Of a stretch of DNA of 16,863 nucleotides, positions 13,707 to 16,863 are shown piece after piece. Both the position numbers and the translations under genes were made by a program. Numbering within the stretch: the stretch's first letter is position 1; every line of letters begins with the position of its first letter. The DNA comes from Candidatus Rifleibacteriota bacterium (GTDB taxonomy: Bacteria; Riflebacteria; Ozemobacteria; Ozemobacterales; Ozemobacteraceae): contig JAKQOH010000013.1 of assembly GCA_029565415.1 (NCBI GenBank), forward strand, positions 1-16,863. Reading direction: 5' to 3'. Under the pieces are notes generated by a model. That model saw nothing but the letters and a program-made list of their open reading frames with translations, was not told the DNA's origin and did not search any database.

Positions 13707-16589
13707 TCAGGAGCCCCCGAGCAGTTGTTTCGACTCGACGCGGATCTTGTCGAGCATTTTCGCGGCATACAGGCCGTGCTGGCTGCGCGGATCGACGGCC
13801 TTGGCGATCGTCTGGAACGTCTCGAGCGCTTCCTTGTAGGCGCGGCGCCGGTAATACACCATTCCGAGGTTCAACCGGAGCGTGATGTCGCGCGGCTCGA
13901 CCTGGACGGCCGCGACGTAGGCCTTGGTCGCGTCGATCAGCTTCCCGGTCTTGTAATACAGGTTGCCGAGGGCCGAATACACATACGCGGCGCGCGGATT
14001 GATCTTGAGCGCCGCCTTCAGTTCCCGTTCGCCGTCGGCCATGGCGCCGAGCCGCATCTGGCGCATGCCTTCCTGGAAATGCGACTGGAACGCCTCCTGT
14101 TTGCGTCGCGTCGCCGTGAGCAGCTCCTCCATGCGACGGAACTCCTCGGCCGGCATGATCGCCTTGAGGGCGGCGAGCGCTTCGCGGCCGATCAGCGGGT
14201 CGGTGTCGCGCAGCGTCTCGAGCAGCGGGGCCTGGGCCGACGGGGCCTGGAGCCGGCCCAGCGCGCGGATCGCAGCGCGCCGCTCCTCCCAGGGGTGAAT
14301 GGGCTTCACCAGCTCGATCAGCTCGGGCACGATCGCCTGCTGGCCGATCGCGGCGAAGGCGTCGATGTAGGCCGTCCGGGTCTCGATGTCGGTTTCCCGG
14401 TCGAACCGGTCCCGGAGCGCCTTGTAACTGTCGGGATGGCGGATCTCCCCGATGGCGCGGATGACGGGGAGTTTCAGGTCCAGCGCCTCCTCGTCCATCA
14501 TCCGGAGCAGGTCGGGCACCGCGCGACGGGCGCGCATCGTGCCGAGGGTCTGGATGGCCTGGGCCTTGACGGTCCACGATTCCCGCTGCAGGGCCATGAT
14601 GAGGCCGGGAACGGCCCGATCGTCGCCGATGCGGCCGAGCGCTTTGCAGGCGGCCAGGGCGAGATCCTCGTCGTCGTCGTCCAGCGCTTCCAGGAGCGGT
14701 TCGACAGCCGACGATGCGGCAAGGATGCCCAGGGTTTCGGCCGCCGCGATGCGGGCCGGCCAGTGTTCGTCCTTCAGGTGCGGTATGACGATCTCGGCGT
14801 CCTCGGGCCGGCCGATCTGGCCGATCACGTGGATGGCCTGCCGGCGCACCTCGTTGGCCTTGCTTTCGAGAAGCTGGATGACGGGTTTGCGCGAAGCCGT
14901 CGGGAAGCCCTCGAGCACCCGCCGGATCCAGTAGCTGAAATGCTCGTCGAACTTTCCCAGGGCATGGCACAGCCGTGGAACGACGGCCTCGGCCGGCATC
15001 TGCCGCAGCGTCTGCACGACGCTTTCCAGCAGCCGCCGCTTGTCGCTCTTGAATAGCGCGAGCAGATCGTCGAGGATGCCCGTGCCGTAGTTTGCCAGCG
15101 CTTTCTGCGCCGAGTTCCGGATCGCTTCGGAGGGATCCTCGAGGGCACGGAACAATAATGGAAGAGATATATTCGATCCTATTTTGCCGAGCGCCTGAAG
15201 GACCCAGTACCGGACCTCCGAATCGCCCTCGGCGGCCAGCCCCGTCAGCTCGACGAGCGCCTCATCGCCGAAGGTGCTCAGGACCTCCGAGGCGGTTTTC
15301 CGGATCGTCCAGGAGCGGTCGCGCAGCAGCTTCACGATCTCGGGGAAGATGCCGGCCGGCCGGATATCGCCCAGGGCGCGCAGGGCCCAGTATCGCACAT
15401 CCTCTTCGACCGAGCCGAGAGCGCTCAATAGCGCCTGGACCGCCGGCGTGCCGCAGGCGATCAGGGATTTGCAGGCTTCCCGGCGCACGACCCACGAGGG
15501 ATCGAGGAACCGTTCGATCAGCAGCGGAATCGTGTCGGACTGAGGGTAGCCCGCGAGCGCCTGAACCGCGGCCATGCGGATTTCCGAGTCCTGGTCGGAC
15601 AGGAATCGGCGGATCTCGGGCAGGGCCGTCGGTTCACGCATCTGGCCGAGAATCTTGATGGCCCAGAACCGCCGCTCTTTGTCCTGGCTCTCGAGCGCCG
15701 CCGTCAGCGGCGAGATCGCCTCGCTGCCCATCTCGGTCAACGCGCGGGCGGCCAGGGACCGGCCCATCCAGTATTCGCTCGAGAGCGACTCCATCAGGAA
15801 CGGGATCGAGTGGGTGCCGAAATCCTTGAGAATGTCGTAGATCAGGTCGCGGACCTGCTCCGACGGCTGAGACAGCGCTTCGAACAGCTTGCCGACGACG
15901 CTCGGATCGCCGATCTCACGCAGGGCGCGCAACACCGCCATCCGGACGCCCGTTTCCGGGTCGGACAGCTTGTTCGTGAGCTCCTTCGTCAGACTGCGGT
16001 CGCGCAGGCGGCCGAGGCAGATCGCCGACCAGAACCGGATGTTCGGGTCGGGGTCGTCGAGAGAGGCTTTGAGCGCATCCGCCGCGACCCGGCCCATGCG
16101 ACTGACCGCCATGGCCGAGCGGGAGCGCAGCTTCCAGACCTTGTCGCCGAACTGGCGGATCAGGATCGCCAGCGCCGCCCTGGGGCTCTTGGAAAGGCAT
16201 TTGGCCGCCATCACGGCGACGCTGTCCTTGGGATCGCGCATCAGATCGAGCAGGCAGCGCACCGCGTCTTCCGTGTCGTGACCCGTGAGGGCATAGGCGA
16301 CCCGCAGCCGCACGTCGGCCGACCGGTCATGCGAAAGCGGCAGCAGCAGCTCGACCAGGTTGGCAGGCCGGATCGAGGCGAGCGCCTCGACGACGGCACA
16401 CCGGACTTCCTTCGAACGGTCGGTCAGTACCTCCCGCAGCGGGTCGACGGCGAGCGGGGTTTTCAGCTTCCCCAGGGATTTGACGGCCTTGAGCCGCTTG
16501 GTGATGAGCGTCGATTTGAGATCGGTGACGAGGTCCTCGAGCTCACGCTGGATATGACAATCGCCTTTGAGTGTGCGCAGTTCGGCCAT
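13707..16589 (-). CDS. Large HEAT-repeat protein with C-terminal TPRs
   Basis: A 960-residue protein, apparently cytoplasmic (no signal peptide). From about residue 10 to 815 it is a string of roughly two dozen HEAT/PBS-lyase type repeats of about 31 residues, each with a pattern like D-x-x-W-x-V-R-x-x-A-x-x-A-L-G. Examples are DPSWVVRREACKSLIACG, DEHWPARIAAAETLGILA and RESWTVKAQAIQTLGTMR. The last 125 residues contain tetratricopeptide repeats (ALKINPRAAYVYSALGNLYY, AAVQVEPRDITLRLNLGMVY). Such alpha-solenoids bind partner proteins; no catalytic residue is seen. I chose the ATG at 16589 because GAGGA stands eight bases before it; an ATG four codons earlier is less well placed. No obvious partner lies next to it. 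Confidence 0.9.
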   Translation of the reverse strand: MAELRTLKGDCHIQRELEDLVTDLKSTLITKRLKAVKSLGKLKTPLAVDPLREVLTDRSKEVRCAVVEALASIRPANLVELLLPLSHDRSADVRLRVAYALTGHDTEDAVRCLLDLMRDPKDSVAVMAAKCLSKSPRAALAILIRQFGDKVWKLRSRSAMAVSRMGRVAADALKASLDDPDPNIRFWSAICLGRLRDRSLTKELTNKLSDPETGVRMAVLRALREIGDPSVVGKLFEALSQPSEQVRDLIYDILKDFGTHSIPFLMESLSSEYWMGRSLAARALTEMGSEAISPLTAALESQDKERRFWAIKILGQMREPTALPEIRRFLSDQDSEIRMAAVQALAGYPQSDTIPLLIERFLDPSWVVRREACKSLIACGTPAVQALLSALGSVEEDVRYWALRALGDIRPAGIFPEIVKLLRDRSWTIRKTASEVLSTFGDEALVELTGLAAEGDSEVRYWVLQALGKIGSNISLPLLFRALEDPSEAIRNSAQKALANYGTGILDDLLALFKSDKRRLLESVVQTLRQMPAEAVVPRLCHALGKFDEHFSYWIRRVLEGFPTASRKPVIQLLESKANEVRRQAIHVIGQIGRPEDAEIVIPHLKDEHWPARIAAAETLGILAASSAVEPLLEALDDDDEDLALAACKALGRIGDDRAVPGLIMALQRESWTVKAQAIQTLGTMRARRAVPDLLRMMDEEALDLKLPVIRAIGEIRHPDSYKALRDRFDRETDIETRTAYIDAFAAIGQQAIVPELIELVKPIHPWEERRAAIRALGRLQAPSAQAPLLETLRDTDPLIGREALAALKAIMPAEEFRRMEELLTATRRKQEAFQSHFQEGMRQMRLGAMADGERELKAALKINPRAAYVYSALGNLYYKTGKLIDATKAYVAAVQVEPRDITLRLNLGMVYYRRRAYKEALETFQTIAKAVDPRSQHGLYAAKMLDKIRVESKQLLGGS

Positions 16590-16670
16590 GGTGTTCCTCA
16601 CGAAGATTCTCGATTCGCCCGCAGTATACCACGCCCCGCCCCTGCGGGACGTTTGGGGAGAATACGACGC

Positions 16671-16733
16671 ACCACAGAGTCACAGAGACACGGAGAAAAG
16701 CGTTTCTGAAACTCTGTGCCTCCGTGCCTGGTA
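16671..16733. repeat. Third copy of the CACAGAG inverted repeat
   Basis: A compact copy with a left arm ACCACAGAGTCACAGAGACA and an imperfect inverted right arm CTCTGTGCCTCCGTGCCTGG. It ends TGCCTGGTATGT, the same words that end a unit of the larger block near 1455-1466. It lies between the HEAT gene and the window edge. Confidence 0.8.
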
Positions 16734-16863
16734 TGTTGAAATCGTAATGTAGTATTACCAATTTATTGCGCATACCTCATCCGTAAAATCCCTTGAAGTT
16801 TGTTGTTCCTTTCTGTAGGTTTTTCCTCGCTGCGGGAGACTACGGTCCATGCCTTGGAGCTTG
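16734..16863. other. AT-richer intergenic end of window, no gene seen
   Basis: The base composition drops in GC content compared with the rest of the window. I see no gene start with a ribosome-binding site, no clear terminator and no recognisable RNA. It may be upstream sequence for a gene outside the window. Confidence 0.4.

Noticed and set aside
13664..13768. Upstream extension of the zinc-ribbon/DNRLRE gene
   Set aside because: It would overlap the end of the HEAT-TPR gene and adds Pro/Ser-rich residues with no ribosome-binding site.
13660..14970. Long - strand frame parallel to the HEAT-TPR gene
   Set aside because: It is an out-of-frame shadow with Arg/Pro/Gly-rich composition and no motif.
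16623..16628. TATACT on the - strand as -10 of the HEAT gene
   Set aside because: No -35 element at usual spacing; one hexamer is too little to call a promoter.

Overview
This is a high-GC bacterial chromosome segment. Its gene content (OmpA-type peptidoglycan-binding protein, pseudopilin-like proteins, a sigma-54 type promoter, an ECF sigma factor with a zinc-finger/FecR membrane protein) points to a diderm (Gram-negative) bacterium. The large HEAT-repeat protein, the many lineage-specific secreted proteins and the interspersed ACCACAGAG-type repeats suggest an environmental, poorly cultured phylum. I cannot place it further from sequence alone. There are no tRNA, rRNA, CRISPR or transposase genes that I can see.

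Layout. 1-366: 3' end of enolase (+), then a bidirectional terminator. 503-1174: a small secreted proline-rich protein (-). 1265-1713: a non-coding block of nested inverted repeats. 1775-2683: terminator and a two-gene Hsp20 operon (-) with a consensus-quality sigma-54 promoter and an upstream 27-bp palindrome. 2947-4893: a two-gene + operon encoding a ZAS/TM/FecR protein and an exported endonuclease/exonuclease/phosphatase-family protein. 4900-5487: a convergent ECF sigma factor gene (-). 6107-10123: a tightly coupled + operon encoding an OmpA-like protein, a large PilX-like protein and two prepilin-like proteins. 10135-12676: a - strand pair encoding a secreted transglutaminase and a secreted propeller-like protein. 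12752-13663: a zinc-ribbon/DNRLRE protein (-). 13707-16589: a 960-residue HEAT-TPR protein (-). The right end carries one more copy of the repeat and no recognisable gene.

Main observation. Four gene-start regions carry the same bipartite motif, TGTAACC-N16-[C/G]AAT: upstream of the FecR/EEP operon, on both strands of the divergent gap between the ECF sigma gene and the OmpA/pilin operon, and upstream of the transglutaminase operon. The spacing is identical in all four. The simplest reading is an autoregulated ECF sigma factor, held by the neighbouring ZAS/FecR membrane protein, controlling a local regulon made up almost entirely of exported envelope proteins. A second notable item is the secreted transglutaminase. 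From memory its catalytic and N-terminal regions resemble methanogen cell-wall transglutaminases, but it carries a bacterial-type peptidoglycan-binding domain between them.
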